64,000 bases of DNA from the NCBI GenBank assembly GCA_902526085.1, contig CABZJN010000004.1:16440-80439 (forward strand), in the 5' to 3' direction. How positions within the stretch are numbered: position 1 is the first letter of the stretch; the number at the start of each line of letters is the position of its first letter. The notes under the pieces were generated by a model that saw only the letters and a list, made by a program, of their open reading frames with translations, was not told the DNA's origin and searched no databases. Source of the DNA: an uncultured Pelagibacteraceae bacterium. Its GTDB lineage: Bacteria > Pseudomonadota > Alphaproteobacteria > Pelagibacterales > Pelagibacteraceae. Shown one piece after another: positions 9,470-17,740 of this stretch. Both the position numbers and the translations under genes were made by a program.

Positions 9470-10564
9470 ATGAAAAAAAACTTATTAGCACTTGGTTTTA
9501 TGAGCGGAACATCTGGTGATGGCGTAGATACTTCTATTATAAATTCAAACGGCGAAGATATTATTGATGTTAAATATAATAGATTTGATCCTTACCCCAC
9601 AAAACTGACAAAAAAAATCCATAGAATAAAAGAAAATATTTTAGAAATGCAGGATCTCCTAAAATATTCATCTGAAATTAAGGAGCTAGAGTTAGAAATT
9701 ACTAATTTTCATGCTGGTATAGCAACCAAAATATCAAAAGAGGTCAATTATGAACTTATAGGTTTTCATGGTCATACAATTTATCATAATACTGATGAAA
9801 AAATTTCCAAACAAATTGGACTTGGTGTTAGCTTATCAAAAATAACCAATAAAACTGTAGTTTATAATTTTAGACAAGAAGATATTAAAAATGGTGGAGA
9901 AGGAGCACCATTATCTCCAATCTATCATGTTAGCTTGGTAAAAGCATTATTTAGAAAAAATAAAATAAAAATCCCAATTTCAATATTAAACATTGGTGGA
10001 ATTGCAAACATTACTGAAATTGACAATGATTTTAATTTTAATAGCAGAGATATAGGTCCAGGAAATTGTCTAATTGATATGTGGATAAGAAAAAATTCTA
10101 ACAAATTTTTTGATGAAAATGGATATTATGCAGAGAAAGGAAAAATAGATAAATTTATTTTTGATCAATATTTAGACAATTATTATTATAGTAAAATTAA
10201 TTCAAAGAGATCTCTTGATACAAATGATTTTGATATTTCTTTTGCAAAAGGACTATCTCTGGAAAATGGAAGTGCAACAATTACTAGTTTAACATCTGAA
10301 TTATTATCCAAAAAAATCGGAAATAATGATATTTATGTTTGTGGTGGAGGTAGAAAAAATAAATTTTTAATTAATTCATTAAAAGAAAAAATTAGCAATA
10401 AAATATTTTTTATTGATGATTTAAATATAAATGGTGATTATATAGAATCTCAAGCATTCGCATTTCTTGCTATAAGATCTTATTTAAAATTGCCAATTTC
10501 CTTTCCATCGACAACTAATTGTAATGATCCATGTGTAGGTGGAATAATTGCAAGAAATTCTTAA
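9470..10564 (+). CDS. anmK: Anhydro-N-acetylmuramic acid kinase
   Basis: Phosphorylates and opens 1,6-anhydro-MurNAc released by lytic transglycosylases, feeding cell-wall recycling toward MurNAc-6-phosphate. The 364-residue protein has the ATP-binding motif GFMSGTSGDGVDTSI at residues 8-22, GFHGHT, the sugar-site region NIGGIANIT, DIGPGNCLID, and CGGGRKN near residue 287. Length and motif order fit the family. It is divergent from tyrS, and its stop TAA directly abuts the stop of the opposite-strand hydrolase, leaving no room for a terminator. Confidence 0.95.
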   Translation: MKKNLLALGFMSGTSGDGVDTSIINSNGEDIIDVKYNRFDPYPTKLTKKIHRIKENILEMQDLLKYSSEIKELELEITNFHAGIATKISKEVNYELIGFHGHTIYHNTDEKISKQIGLGVSLSKITNKTVVYNFRQEDIKNGGEGAPLSPIYHVSLVKALFRKNKIKIPISILNIGGIANITEIDNDFNFNSRDIGPGNCLIDMWIRKNSNKFFDENGYYAEKGKIDKFIFDQYLDNYYYSKINSKRSLDTNDFDISFAKGLSLENGSATITSLTSELLSKKIGNNDIYVCGGGRKNKFLINSLKEKISNKIFFIDDLNINGDYIESQAFAFLAIRSYLKLPISFPSTTNCNDPCVGGIIARNS

Positions 10565-11230
10565 TTAATAGAGGGCTGTTTCTTTTTTTATATATTTAGT
10601 TAAAGACTTAGTTAAAGCAATTTCATTTTTTGAAAAGAAATGGTTAGCATCTAAAACTGACTCAAACTCTACTTTTATTCCTTTTTGGTCACTAAGTCTT
10701 TTATTTAAATCATTTATGTGTTCCACTGGAACAAGCTCGTCTTTTTTACCATAAATCATTATTCCAGACGTAGGACATGGAGATAAAAAAGAAAAATCAT
10801 AAACATTTGGCTGAGGAGAAACTACTGCAAATCTATTGATTTCTGGTCTTCTCATTAATAGTTGCATTGCAATTAAAGATCCAAAAGAAAATCCTGCTAT
10901 CCAACATTGAGAGTTGTCAAAGTTTTCTCTCTCCAACCAATCCAATGCAGCTGCTGCATCAGCAAGCTCTCCTTGTCCATTATCAAATTCTCCATCACTT
11001 TTACCAACTCCCCTAAAATTTACTCTACATACTGAGAAGTCATTATTCACAAATGTTTGAAATATATCTACAACAACTTTATTGTTCATCGTTCCGCCAT
11101 ACTGTGGGTGAGGATGCAAAACTAAAACTATTGGAGAAGTATTTTTTTTACTTTTAAAATATTTCGCTTCGAGTCTCCCTGCAGGACCAGGTATAAATAT
11201 TTCTATGATTTTGTTATCTGTTGATGCCAT
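10565..11230 (-). CDS. Small alpha/beta hydrolase
   Basis: A 221-residue cytoplasmic alpha/beta-fold hydrolase resembling the COG2945-type group. The nucleophile elbow is GFSFGS (Ser near residue 95), the oxyanion region is HPHPQYGGTMNN, and the likely catalytic His is in DANHFF close to the C-terminus. DELVPVEH probably supplies the acidic residue. No signal peptide is seen. Substrate unknown; close relatives are usually annotated only as esterase or dienelactone-hydrolase-like. It is divergent from the iscR-suf operon across 129 bases. Confidence 0.8.
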   Translation of the reverse strand: MASTDNKIIEIFIPGPAGRLEAKYFKSKKNTSPIVLVLHPHPQYGGTMNNKVVVDIFQTFVNNDFSVCRVNFRGVGKSDGEFDNGQGELADAAAALDWLERENFDNSQCWIAGFSFGSLIAMQLLMRRPEINRFAVVSPQPNVYDFSFLSPCPTSGIMIYGKKDELVPVEHINDLNKRLSDQKGIKVEFESVLDANHFFSKNEIALTKSLTKYIKKETALY

Positions 11231-11307
11231 TGATAATTAATCTCAAAAAAAAATTAGGTTTTTCTATCAAAATTAAGTGACAAAATGCAAGTTTTTAAAT
11301 AGCAATT

Positions 11308-11339
11308 AATCTTGACTAAAATAGTCGGGTATGTATAAG
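11308..11339 (+). promoter_or_regulatory. iscR-suf promoter with type 1 IscR box over the -35
   Basis: The 25-base stretch at 11308-11332 fits the known type 1 IscR site closely: GACT then A-rich spacer then AGTC as dyad halves, with GGGTAT on the right flank. The same bases hold a -35 (TTGACT, 11312-11317), followed after 16 bases by a -10 (TATAAG, 11334-11339). Transcription would start near 11346, only about 14 bases before the iscR ATG. Binding of cluster-loaded IscR would cover the -35, so feedback repression is the natural reading. Confidence 0.8.
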
Positions 11340-11359
11340 TCCCGTGAATTGCGGAAAAT

Positions 11360-11782
11360 ATGAAATTATCAAGTAGAGGTAGATATGCTGTGATGGCTCT
11401 GGCAGATCTAGCTAAATTTAATTTAAATGAGCCAGTATCTTTAAGAGACATCTCATTAAGACAAGGTATATCCCTTCTTTACCTAGAGCAATTGTTTTCA
11501 AGGTTAAAAAAAAATAAAATAGTTACCAGCGTAAGAGGGAATAAAGGAGGTTACATTTTATCAAAACAAGCCTCAGAGATAAAAATTTCTGACGTATTTA
11601 TTGCAGTAGATGAAAAAGTGAAAACAATTGGTTGTGAAAAGCATTCCGAAAGTGGTTGTAATGGAAAATCATCAAAGTGTATTACTCATGATTTGTGGGA
11701 TGAGTTAGAGGATTATATAAACAATTTTTTTCAGCAAAAAACACTAAGCGATTTAATTAATAAGAGAACTTTAAATGGATAA
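11360..11782 (+). CDS. iscR: Rrf2-family Fe-S cluster regulator IscR
   Basis: Winged-helix regulator that senses [2Fe-2S] status and controls Fe-S biogenesis genes. The 140-residue protein begins with the Rrf2 signature [18 protein letters not shown]. It carries the cluster ligands C92, C100 and C107 plus H110 in KCITHDLW; E. coli IscR uses C92, C98, C104 and H107, so the loops are slightly longer here. As first gene of the suf operon, next to an IscR box in its own promoter, it should autoregulate. The start is supported by position 12-16 bases after the predicted transcription start. It overlaps sufB by 8 bases. Confidence 0.92.
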   Translation: MKLSSRGRYAVMALADLAKFNLNEPVSLRDISLRQGISLLYLEQLFSRLKKNKIVTSVRGNKGGYILSKQASEIKISDVFIAVDEKVKTIGCEKHSESGCNGKSSKCITHDLWDELEDYINNFFQQKTLSDLINKRTLNG

Positions 11783-13217
11783 CAGACAAAAAGAAATTGA
11801 TAGTTTAAAAGATTACAAGTACGGTTTTACAACTGATATTGAAAATACAAGAGCTCCTAAAGGTTTAAATGAGGATGTAATTAGATTTATATCTAATATT
11901 AAAAAAGAACCTCAATGGATGCTTGATTTTAGATTAAAAGCGTTTGAAAGATTTAAACAGCTTAAAGAACCAGATTGGCAAAAACCAAAATATCCAAAAA
12001 TAGACTATCAAGATTTATACTACTATTCAGCACCTAAAAGTATGAAAGATAAACCAAAAAATTTAGATGATTTAGACCCTAAACTTTTGGAAACATATAA
12101 AAAATTGGGAATTCCACTTCAAGAGCAAAAGAGACTTAATGGTATAGCAGTTGATGCGGTATTTGATTCGGTATCTGTTGCAACGACATTTAGAGAAGAA
12201 CTTACAAAACAGGGTATAATTTTTTGTCCAATCTCAGAAGCTATACAAAATCATCCTGAGTTAGTTAAAAGATATTTAGGTTCAGTTATCCCAGTCACTG
12301 ATCATTTTTTTGCAACTTTAAACTCCGCAGTTTTTACTGATGGATCATTTGCGTATATACCTGAAGGTGTTCGTTGTCCAATGGAGCTTTCAACATACTT
12401 TCGAATTAACGCATCTAACACAGGACAATTTGAGAGAACATTAATTGTCGCTGATAAGGGAAGCTATGTAAGTTATTTAGAAGGTTGCACTGCTCCAATG
12501 AGAGACGAAAATCAGTTACATGCTGCAAATGTTGAATTAGTTGCATTAGATGATGCTGAGATAAAATATTCTACAGTTCAGAATTGGTACCCTGGTGATA
12601 AAGATGGAAAAGGTGGAATTTATAATTTTGTTACAAAGCGAGGATTGTGTAAAGGAAAGAACTCAAAAATCTCTTGGACTCAAGTTGAAACTGGTTCTGC
12701 CATCACTTGGAAATATCCAAGCTGTATTTTAAAAGGTGATAACTCAGTTGGTGAATTTTATTCAATTGCTATTACAAATAATCATCAAAAAGCAGATACT
12801 GGAACTAAAATGATTCATTTAGGAAAAAACACAAAAAGCAAAATAATATCAAAGGGTATTAGTGCCGGTTGCTCTGATATGACTTACAGAGGGTTAGTTG
12901 ATATCTCATCAAAAGCCACAAATTCCAATAATTATACCCAATGTGACTCTTTATTAATGGGCAACAAATGTGGGGCGCATACAGTTCCATATATTAAAAA
13001 TAAAAACTCAGAGTCAAATATTGCTCATGAAGCAACAACATCAAAAATCAGTGAGGAGCAGTTACATTACTGTCAACAGCGTGGTTTGAGTGCTGAGGAG
13101 GCGGTAGGTTTAATTGTTAATGGATTTTGTAAAGAGGTATTACAACAATTACCAATGGAATTTGCTGTTGAGGCTCAAAAATTAGTTGGTATCAGCTTAG
13201 AAGGTAGTGTTGGCTAA
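11775..13217 (+). CDS. sufB: Fe-S cluster assembly scaffold SufB
   Basis: Core subunit of the SufBCD scaffold that builds Fe-S clusters. The 480-residue length is usual for proteobacterial SufB. Diagnostic stretches include [28 protein letters not shown], and near the C-terminus [13 protein letters not shown], which holds the conserved Cys implicated in cluster assembly, followed by [18 protein letters not shown]. It follows iscR with an 8-base overlap and shares one base with sufC, indicating tight translational coupling. Confidence 0.97.
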   Translation: MDNRQKEIDSLKDYKYGFTTDIENTRAPKGLNEDVIRFISNIKKEPQWMLDFRLKAFERFKQLKEPDWQKPKYPKIDYQDLYYYSAPKSMKDKPKNLDDLDPKLLETYKKLGIPLQEQKRLNGIAVDAVFDSVSVATTFREELTKQGIIFCPISEAIQNHPELVKRYLGSVIPVTDHFFATLNSAVFTDGSFAYIPEGVRCPMELSTYFRINASNTGQFERTLIVADKGSYVSYLEGCTAPMRDENQLHAANVELVALDDAEIKYSTVQNWYPGDKDGKGGIYNFVTKRGLCKGKNSKISWTQVETGSAITWKYPSCILKGDNSVGEFYSIAITNNHQKADTGTKMIHLGKNTKSKIISKGISAGCSDMTYRGLVDISSKATNSNNYTQCDSLLMGNKCGAHTVPYIKNKNSESNIAHEATTSKISEEQLHYCQQRGLSAEEAVGLIVNGFCKEVLQQLPMEFAVEAQKLVGISLEGSVG

Positions 13218-13951
13218 TGTTAAGAATAAATAAATTAAATGCAAAAATTGATAGCAAAGAGATTTTAAGGAACTTTTCTCTAAATATTAATCCTGGTGAG
13301 GTTCATGCTATTATGGGACCAAATGGATCTGGTAAAAGCACTCTATCAAACATTTTGTCAGGCAAAAAAGGATATGAAGTTTCAGGAGAAGTACTCTTTG
13401 AGGAAAAAGATTTGTTTGAACTTGAAACTGAGGAAAGAGCTCATAAAGGTATTTTTCTTGCTTTTCAATATCCATTAGAAATCCCAGGTGTTAATACAAA
13501 TATATTCCTAAAGACCTCATTAAATGCAGTAAGAAAAGCAAGAGGCGAGAAAGAGCTTGATGCAATTGAGTTTTTAAAATTGGTTAAGGAGAAATCTAAA
13601 GAACTTAAATTTGATGAAGAAAAATTGAATAGACAACTAAATGTTGGTTTTTCTGGTGGAGAGAAAAAGAAAAATGAAATTTTGCAAATGTCATTATTAG
13701 CTCCTAAGTTATCAATATTAGATGAAACAGATTCGGGTCTAGATATTGATGCTCTAAGAATTGTAGCTGATGGAGTTAATACATTAAGGGACAATAAAAA
13801 TTCATTTTTAATAATTACACATTACCAAAGACTCCTTGATTATATCAAACCAGATTTTGTGCACGTTTTAATGGATGGAAAAATTATAAAATCTGGTGGA
13901 GCAGAATTAGCTTTGGAATTAGAAAAAAAGGGGTATGAAAATTTTAATTAG
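13217..13951 (+). CDS. sufC: SufC ATPase of the SufBCD complex
   Basis: ABC-type soluble ATPase that drives conformational change of SufB-SufD during cluster assembly; it is not a transporter. The 244-residue protein has Walker A GPNGSGKST (residues 35-43), the Q-loop in AFQYPLEIPG, signature FSGGEKKKNEI and Walker B LSILDETDSGLD, followed by the switch His in IITHYQRLL. The modified signature FSGGEKKR/K is typical of SufC. Its ATG overlaps the sufB stop by one base, and sufD starts directly after its stop. Confidence 0.97.
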   Translation: MLRINKLNAKIDSKEILRNFSLNINPGEVHAIMGPNGSGKSTLSNILSGKKGYEVSGEVLFEEKDLFELETEERAHKGIFLAFQYPLEIPGVNTNIFLKTSLNAVRKARGEKELDAIEFLKLVKEKSKELKFDEEKLNRQLNVGFSGGEKKKNEILQMSLLAPKLSILDETDSGLDIDALRIVADGVNTLRDNKNSFLIITHYQRLLDYIKPDFVHVLMDGKIIKSGGAELALELEKKGYENFN

Positions 13952-15199
13952 ATGAAAGAGCAATTACAAAAAGATTTTGATAATACTATTAAAAATTTAA
14001 CTTTATCTCAAAAAGATATTGAAATAAAAAAATTTTATTTAGATAATTTTATTAATAAAGGTTTTCCAAACAGACGAGAAGAAGACTGGAGATTTTCTGA
14101 TCTTAACCAAATAATAAAAAAAAATATTGGAGAGCTAAGCTTTTATAGTGACTACACATCTACAAATAAAGTCGATACTTCTGTATTTGTAGATGGCCTT
14201 GAGCATAACAAAATAGTATTTATTAATGGAAGAATAGAAAAAATTGATTTTGATTATGAAAAAAAAGACCAAATAGAAATAATTGATCAGTCAGAAACCA
14301 TCAATAAATTTAATAATAATAGCCCCTTATGTGACTTAAATAGTGCTTTTAACAATAAGTCTTTTAAAATAGTGGTAAAAGAGGGTTATCAATTAATAAA
14401 ACCTCTTATTATCTATCATACAACCAACTCTAAAATCTGGTCTAAAAATATTAATTTAAGATTAAATTTTGAATTATATGAAAAAAGTTCCCTAAGATTA
14501 ATTGATTTATTTAGAGATACTTCAGAAAAAAATTTCCTAAATATTTTTTACAACTTTGATTTAAAAGAAAATTCCATTTTAAAAAATTACAAAGTAGATA
14601 AATTTGAAAATAAAAATATTAAGTATTCCTTCAATAATATTGAGCAAGATAAAAATAGTATTTCAGAAACGTTTATTTTATCTTCAGGATCAAATTTTTG
14701 TAAGAACGAAATTAACTGTAATTTAAATGGAGAATATTCTTCAGCTTTTGTAAATGGTATTTTCTCTATAAATAATAATAAACACCATGAAATTAGAACA
14801 ATCATTAATCACTTAACTGAAAATACAAAAAGCTATCAACTTATAAAAAGTGTTTTAGAAGATAGTTCTAAAGCAGTATATCAAGGTAAAATATTTGTTA
14901 ACTCTAAAGCGCAGAAAACTGATGGTTATCAACTGAGTAAAGCTATATTGTTAAATAAAGATTCCGAGTTCAATGCTAAACCAGAGTTAGAAATTTATGC
15001 AGATGACGTTAAATGTTCACACGGCTCCGCATCTGGTAGTCTTAATGAGGACTCGATATTTTACTTAATGTCAAGGGGATTAAATTATCAACAGTCGATA
15101 GAACTTTTGATAAACGGGTTTCTGCTTGATGTAGTTGAAAAAATTACAGACCCTGAGGTAAAAAATTTAATTAAAAATATGATTGGAATAAAGGAATGA
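13952..15199 (+). CDS. sufD: Fe-S cluster assembly protein SufD
   Basis: Partner of SufB in the scaffold complex, with a role in iron delivery. The 415-residue protein is more diverged and richer in Asn/Lys than SufB, as is usual for SufD. The N-terminus has the recognisable GFPNRREEDWRFSDL, and the C-terminal beta-helix end has DDVKCSHGSASGSLNEDSIFYLMSRG, which includes the conserved Cys-Ser-His and the family SRG motif. It starts immediately after sufC and overlaps sufS through ATGA. Confidence 0.94.
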   Translation: MKEQLQKDFDNTIKNLTLSQKDIEIKKFYLDNFINKGFPNRREEDWRFSDLNQIIKKNIGELSFYSDYTSTNKVDTSVFVDGLEHNKIVFINGRIEKIDFDYEKKDQIEIIDQSETINKFNNNSPLCDLNSAFNNKSFKIVVKEGYQLIKPLIIYHTTNSKIWSKNINLRLNFELYEKSSLRLIDLFRDTSEKNFLNIFYNFDLKENSILKNYKVDKFENKNIKYSFNNIEQDKNSISETFILSSGSNFCKNEINCNLNGEYSSAFVNGIFSINNNKHHEIRTIINHLTENTKSYQLIKSVLEDSSKAVYQGKIFVNSKAQKTDGYQLSKAILLNKDSEFNAKPELEIYADDVKCSHGSASGSLNEDSIFYLMSRGLNYQQSIELLINGFLLDVVEKITDPEVKNLIKNMIGIKE

Positions 15200-16416
15200 A
15201 ACTAGAAAATATAAAAACTGAGTTTCCTATATTTGATGAAAAAATTCAAAATAATGATCTAGTCTATTTAGATAGTGCTAACTCATCACAAAAACCAAAA
15301 GTTGTAGCTGATAAAATAAATGAATTCTATACTAAACAATTTTCAAATGTTGGAAGAAGTGTTCATTATTTAGCAGTTGCAGCGACAAACTTATATGAAA
15401 ACACAAGGTCCTCAGTTCAAAAATATATAAATGCTAAAGATAAAAACGAAATAGTTTTTACAAAGGGAGCAACAGAAGCATTAAATTTAGTAGCAAATAC
15501 TCTAGGGCAAAAATATCTGAATGAGGGAGACGAAATTTTAATTACAGAGCTTGAGCACCATTCAAATTATGTGCCTTGGCATTTCTTAAGAAAATCAAAA
15601 AATATTAAAATCAATTTTGCAGAGGTAAATCAAGATGGTGATATTACTTTAGAGGATATTGAAAAAAAAATAACATCTAATACTAAAGTAATAGCAATTA
15701 CTCATTTATCCAACGTGACGGGAGCAATATTGCCTGTTAAAGAAATAACAGATTTAGCTCATTCGAAAGGAATAATAGTTGTCATTGATGGTTGTCAGGG
15801 AGCTCCTCATCTTAAATTAGATATGCAAGACTTAGATTGTGATTTTTACGCAATATCATGCCATAAAATGTATGGGCCTACTGGACTAGGTGTTTTATAC
15901 GGTAAAAAAAAATGGTTAGAAGAACTGCCACCGTACCAAGGTGGAGGCGGAATGATTAGAGAAGTTAAAAAAAATAAAATATCTTATGGCGATTTACCAA
16001 ATAAATATGAGGCTGGAACCATGGCTACAGCCCAAGTTATTGCATTTGATCAGTCAATTAAGTTTATGGAGAGTATTGGTATAGAGAATATAATGAAACA
16101 TGAGGCTGATTTAGTTGAATATGGTCAAGAGCTATTACAAAAAAATAATTCTGTTAAATTGATTGGTAGTCCAAAAAATAAAGGTGGAGTTCTATCTTTC
16201 ACATTAGATGGTGTTCACCCACATGACATTGCAACAATACTAGATGAAGATGGTGTTGCAATAAGAGCAGGCCATCATTGTTGCCAAATATTACATGATA
16301 AATTGAATATACCTGCTAGTGCAAGAGCGTCAGTTGGAATTTATAATACTAAAGATGATTTAGACAAGTTAAACGACTCAATTAATAATTGTAAAAAAAT
16401 ATTTAATTTAAAATGA
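15196..16416 (+). CDS. sufS: Cysteine desulfurase SufS
   Basis: PLP enzyme of class II cysteine desulfurases that strips sulfur from cysteine for cluster assembly. The 406-residue protein shows the PLP lysine in ISCHKMYGPTGLG (Lys near residue 225), the substrate/PLP region TKGATEALN, TELEHHSNYVPW, and the short active-site loop RAGHHCCQ with the persulfide-forming cysteine. It overlaps sufD and sufU by 4 bases each. The neighbouring SufU suggests a SufS-SufU sulfur relay rather than SufS-SufE. Confidence 0.96.
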   Translation: MKLENIKTEFPIFDEKIQNNDLVYLDSANSSQKPKVVADKINEFYTKQFSNVGRSVHYLAVAATNLYENTRSSVQKYINAKDKNEIVFTKGATEALNLVANTLGQKYLNEGDEILITELEHHSNYVPWHFLRKSKNIKINFAEVNQDGDITLEDIEKKITSNTKVIAITHLSNVTGAILPVKEITDLAHSKGIIVVIDGCQGAPHLKLDMQDLDCDFYAISCHKMYGPTGLGVLYGKKKWLEELPPYQGGGGMIREVKKNKISYGDLPNKYEAGTMATAQVIAFDQSIKFMESIGIENIMKHEADLVEYGQELLQKNNSVKLIGSPKNKGGVLSFTLDGVHPHDIATILDEDGVAIRAGHHCCQILHDKLNIPASARASVGIYNTKDDLDKLNDSINNCKKIFNLK

Positions 16417-16877
16417 ACTTAAAAGAACTTTATCAAGAAATTATTTTAGAACACGGAAAAAATCCAAGGAATTTTGGTAAAACACATGAATTTAATAAAG
16501 ATGCCAAAGGTCATAATCCATTATGTGGAGACAATGTTCATGTTTATCTAAAATTAAATGGACAAAAAATAGTCGAGGATATTTCATTTAAGGGAAGTGG
16601 GTGTGCTATTTCAATGGCATCAGCATCTATCATGACTGATTTAATCAAAGGCAAAAATGAACACGAGGCTAAAGAGATTGTTGAGGATTTTTTAGGAATG
16701 ATAAAAGAAAATCCAGAATTAAAATCAGAATACTTAAAAGAAGATGAAAAAACCAAACTAATGTGTCTATCTGGTGTTAAACAATATCCAATGAGAGTTA
16801 AGTGTGCAACATTATCATGGCATACTCTTACATCTGCAATGGATAACTCAAAGGAAACCATTAATACCGAGTCGTAA
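16413..16877 (+). CDS. sufU: SufU-type zinc sulfur-transfer protein
   Basis: IscU-fold protein that accepts persulfide from SufS. The 154-residue protein keeps the three cysteines and the aspartate of the family: PLCGDN, GSGCAIS and RVKCATLSW. Between the second and third cysteine it has the extra insert that separates SufU from IscU. In SufU these residues bind zinc, which is swapped during reaction with SufS. It overlaps sufS by 4 bases. An IscU-type scaffold role cannot be ruled out from sequence alone, but operon context favours SufU. Confidence 0.92.
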   Translation: MNLKELYQEIILEHGKNPRNFGKTHEFNKDAKGHNPLCGDNVHVYLKLNGQKIVEDISFKGSGCAISMASASIMTDLIKGKNEHEAKEIVEDFLGMIKENPELKSEYLKEDEKTKLMCLSGVKQYPMRVKCATLSWHTLTSAMDNSKETINTES

Positions 16878-16881
16878 CTAT

Positions 16882-17178
16882 ATGGAATTGAAAGAAAGAG
16901 TAATTGAGGAAATTAAAAAAATTTACGATCCTGAGATACCAGTAAATATTTATGAACTTGGGTTAATATATGATATTGCCGTAGATAAAAAAAATATTAG
17001 TGTAAAAATGACACTTACTACTCCAAATTGTCCAGTGGCCGAAAGTTTGCCTAAAGAAGTCAAAGATAGTATTATGCAGTTAGAAGAAGTTGATAAAGTA
17101 GATTTAGATTTAGTTTGGGAACCACCATGGGATAAGTCTATGATGTCAGAGGCAGCAAAATTAGAATTAAACTTATGA
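16882..17178 (+). CDS. sufT: SufT/MIP18-type Fe-S maturation factor
   Basis: A DUF59 (MIP18) domain protein of 98 residues helping to load or mature Fe-S proteins. It has the family core DPEIPVNIYELGLIYDI and the conserved Cys in TTPNCPVAESLP, then VWEPPWDKSMMS. The ATG at 16882 is preferred to an upstream in-frame start at 16804, which would put 26 residues of unrelated sequence inside sufU. It lies 4 bases after the sufU stop and overlaps sufA by 4. Confidence 0.9.
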   Translation: MELKERVIEEIKKIYDPEIPVNIYELGLIYDIAVDKKNISVKMTLTTPNCPVAESLPKEVKDSIMQLEEVDKVDLDLVWEPPWDKSMMSEAAKLELNL

Positions 17179-17510
17179 CTAAACAGGTTATATCATTAAG
17201 CGATCAAGCAGCAGATAGGATAAAAGAAATCATGTCTTCTGCTGATAACGAGTCCATTGGTGTCAGAGTTGGGGTAAAATCAGGTGGATGCGCAGGAATG
17301 TCATATATAATGGAATACACAAAGGAAATAAATCCTAATGATGAGGTTATTGAGGACAAAGGTGTAAAAGTTTTCATAGATCCAGCCGCCGTAATGTACC
17401 TTTTTGGAACTGAAATGGATTACAAAAAAGAAGAATTTTCATCACAATTTGTTTTTAACAATCCAAATGAAACTGAAAGATGCGGTTGTGGAGAGTCTTT
17501 TAAAATTTGA
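17175..17510 (+). CDS. sufA: A-type Fe-S carrier (SufA/IscA/ErpA family)
   Basis: Carries assembled clusters to target apoproteins. The 111-residue protein has the three A-type cysteines, one in KSGGCAGMSY and two in ERCGCGESF. It is the last gene of the suf operon and overlaps sufT by 4 bases. From eye alone it cannot be split cleanly between SufA, IscA and ErpA; the operon position favours SufA. Four bases after its stop lies the stop of a possible small gene on the other strand. Confidence 0.93.
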   Translation: MTKQVISLSDQAADRIKEIMSSADNESIGVRVGVKSGGCAGMSYIMEYTKEINPNDEVIEDKGVKVFIDPAAVMYLFGTEMDYKKEEFSSQFVFNNPNETERCGCGESFKI

Positions 17511-17514
17511 CTAA

Positions 17515-17652
17515 TTATTGGTAATAAGAAATGAACCAATATTGGCCTCTTTTATTCATAGAATAAGTTTTATTTTTTCTTCGCTTAGACTTTTTAGTTT
17601 CAGGTTTTTTATAACCAATTATATTCTTTAAAGTTGAAATGAAATTACTCAT
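17515..17652 (-). CDS. Possible small basic protein downstream of glnA (45 aa)
   Basis: ATG at 17650-17652 opens 45 codons on the minus strand, ending TAA at 17515-17517. The product is very basic (about 11 Lys/Arg, runs such as KKSKRRKNK) with an aromatic tail ending QYWFISYYQ. It matches no family I recognise. Support: it reads in the same direction as glnA, 88 bases downstream of it beyond a hairpin, and its stop sits 4 bases from the convergent sufA stop, as at every other convergent junction here. A purine-rich AAGAGAA directly precedes the ATG, though closer than ideal. It may be a random open frame. Confidence 0.4.
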   Translation of the reverse strand: MSNFISTLKNIIGYKKPETKKSKRRKNKTYSMNKRGQYWFISYYQ

Positions 17653-17691
17653 TTCTCTTGATAACAAAAATTAATAAAATAAGAATTCTAA

Positions 17692-17728
17692 TATGGGAAT
17701 ACCTGCTATTACTACAGGTAATCCCATA
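17692..17728 (-). terminator. Hairpin downstream of glnA
   Basis: Two 14-base arms (17692-17705 and 17715-17728) pair with a single A-A mismatch around a 9-base loop, forming a strong stem 12 bases after the glnA stop. The following minus-strand bases are T-rich but lack an unbroken T run, so termination may be partial. A processing or stability hairpin is the alternative. Confidence 0.6.
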
Positions 17729-17740
17729 AAATATAGCTAT

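Noticed and set aside
17514..17545. Imperfect inverted repeat just after sufA as a possible suf terminator.
   Set aside because: The stem is AT-only in most positions and interrupted, and the following bases are not a T run; it also overlaps the possible small gene.
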